From positions 2,170,001 through 2,234,000 of the forward strand of contig NZ_CP115671.1 in assembly GCF_027886425.1 (NCBI RefSeq): a stretch of 64,000 nucleotides of DNA, written 5' to 3'. Positions 63,413 through 64,000 of the stretch are shown here, one piece after another. Numbering within the stretch: the stretch's first letter is position 1; each line of letters begins with the position of its first letter. A model generated the notes under the pieces. That model ran no database searches, was not told the DNA's origin, and saw only the letters and a program-made list of their open reading frames with translations. The position numbers and the translations under genes are program-made. The DNA is from Brevundimonas vesicularis. GTDB taxonomy: Bacteria; Pseudomonadota; Alphaproteobacteria; Caulobacterales; Caulobacteraceae.

Positions 63413-64000
63413 TCAGGATTTGGGCGACCAGCCCAGGTCGGCGCTGATCGCGTCGGCGGCCTCGGTCACGGTCTTGGTCAGTTCGGTCATCCGAGCGTCG
63501 GACATATATTGGGCAGCGGAAGACACGCTGAGCGCGGCGACGATCTGGCCGTTCACCGAACGGATCGGCGCGGCGACGCAACGGATCTGGTCTTCGTTCT
63601 CTTCCAGGTCGAAGGCATAGCCCTTCTGGGCATAGCCATGCATCCGCTCCAGCCAGACGGCGCGGGCCGACGAGTCGTAGGTGGCGCCCGGCTCGGCGTA
63701 GAAGTCGATCCAATCCGCCTCGGTCTTGTCCAGGATCAGCGCCTTGCCCAGGCCGGTCGAGGCGATCGGATGACGTTCGCCCAGGCGCGAGCCGATGTTG
63801 ATCCGCCTGCGCCCCGCCACCTTGTCCAGATAAAGCGCATGACGGCCGTCCAGCACGCCCAGGTGGACCGTATCGTCGGTCTGGGCCGACAGCTGTTCCA
63901 ACCAGGGCCGTGCGACGCGCGGCAAATGCATCTGTTGGCTGGCGGCATGGCCAAGCTCCAGCAGCTTGGGGCCGAGAGAATAGCCCTCGCGCGGGCGGAA
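63413..64000 (-). CDS. IclR-family transcriptional regulator (N-terminal part outside window)
   Basis: About 195 C-terminal residues are visible; the frame is open to the window edge. It shows the end of the winged-helix linker (YSLGPKLLELGHAA) and the IclR effector domain (DDTVHLGVLDGRHALYLDKVAG, RLGERHPIASTGLGKALIL, AFDLEENEDQIRCVAAPIRSVNG, AALSVSS). It lies 24 bases before the SDR gene and likely regulates the SDR-lldD unit. Confidence 0.9.
   Translation of the reverse strand, partial: FRPREGYSLGPKLLELGHAASQQMHLPRVARPWLEQLSAQTDDTVHLGVLDGRHALYLDKVAGRRRINIGSRLGERHPIASTGLGKALILDKTEADWIDFYAEPGATYDSSARAVWLERMHGYAQKGYAFDLEENEDQIRCVAAPIRSVNGQIVAALSVSSAAQYMSDARMTELTKTVTEAADAISADLGWSPKS

Overview
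The window looks like a stretch of chromosome from a high-GC alphaproteobacterium of the order Caulobacterales, most likely Brevundimonas or a close relative. The evidence is the set of lineage genes: a MipZ-type division ATPase (9764-10600), a SpmX-type stalked-pole muramidase homologue (40955-42100), the flagellin regulators FlbT and FlaF (44645-45392), and a tRNA-His with the G1:U72 / A73 signature I associate with Caulobacter-like alphaproteobacteria. I see no transposase, phage module or CRISPR array. Most of the window is housekeeping genome; the last 14 kb is an accessory carbohydrate-utilisation locus.

Layout. 1-2.7 kb: the end of an aminotransferase gene and a hybrid histidine kinase. 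2.9-9.2 kb: a fatty-acid synthesis and murein cluster on the minus strand (fabD, fabG, acpP, fabF, mltG, yicC, gmk). 9.3-11.4 kb: J-domain membrane protein, mipZ and a SPOR lipoprotein. 11.4-15.5 kb: panC, then an aromatic amino-acid block (type II DAHP synthase, ACT-less prephenate dehydratase, chorismate mutase). A short Phe/Tyr-rich reading frame sits just before the chorismate mutase and looks like a leader peptide for attenuation. 15.5-26.4 kb: a ROK sugar kinase that runs into tRNA-Val, a dicarboxylate symporter, gph, glmU-rpiA, a sugar transferase, two lipoproteins, ligA and a DUF2147 protein. 26.4-30.4 kb: an aldo-keto reductase, tRNA-His, tonB-exbD-exbB and tRNA-Phe. 30.4-35.1 kb: the conserved alphaproteobacterial block yacG, RNase E/G, maf, infA, UPF0262, DUF2948, murA. 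35.2-44.4 kb: tRNA-Thr, msrB, a peptidase-like protein, lipB, a FliN-like protein, tRNA-Leu, mgtE, spmX, ivd and exoD. 44.4-49.9 kb: a small self-contained RNA element with a perfect 16S-complementary ribosome-binding site, flaF, flbT, small acidic proteins, a MoxR-type ATPase, an HD-domain protein, a NadQ-like regulator and tRNA-Ser.

50-64 kb: a pectin-degradation locus. It has a secreted family-10 pectate lyase, two exported esterase-type hydrolases, a hexuronate-type MFS transporter, kduI, kduD, kdgK, an RpiB-family isomerase, a fumarylacetoacetase-fold hydratase and a LacI-type regulator. Four copies of a near-palindromic ACCGGT-centred site sit in front of the transcription units, which marks them as one regulon. 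Next to it an IclR regulator (cut by the window end), a SDR closely resembling L-rhamnose 1-dehydrogenase, and an FMN L-lactate dehydrogenase suggest oxidative use of rhamnose, the other sugar of pectin.

The two least explained signals are the Phe/Tyr leader peptide at 13238-13339 and the 44402-44612 RNA element. No similarity search was possible; family names rest on motifs and remembered sequences.
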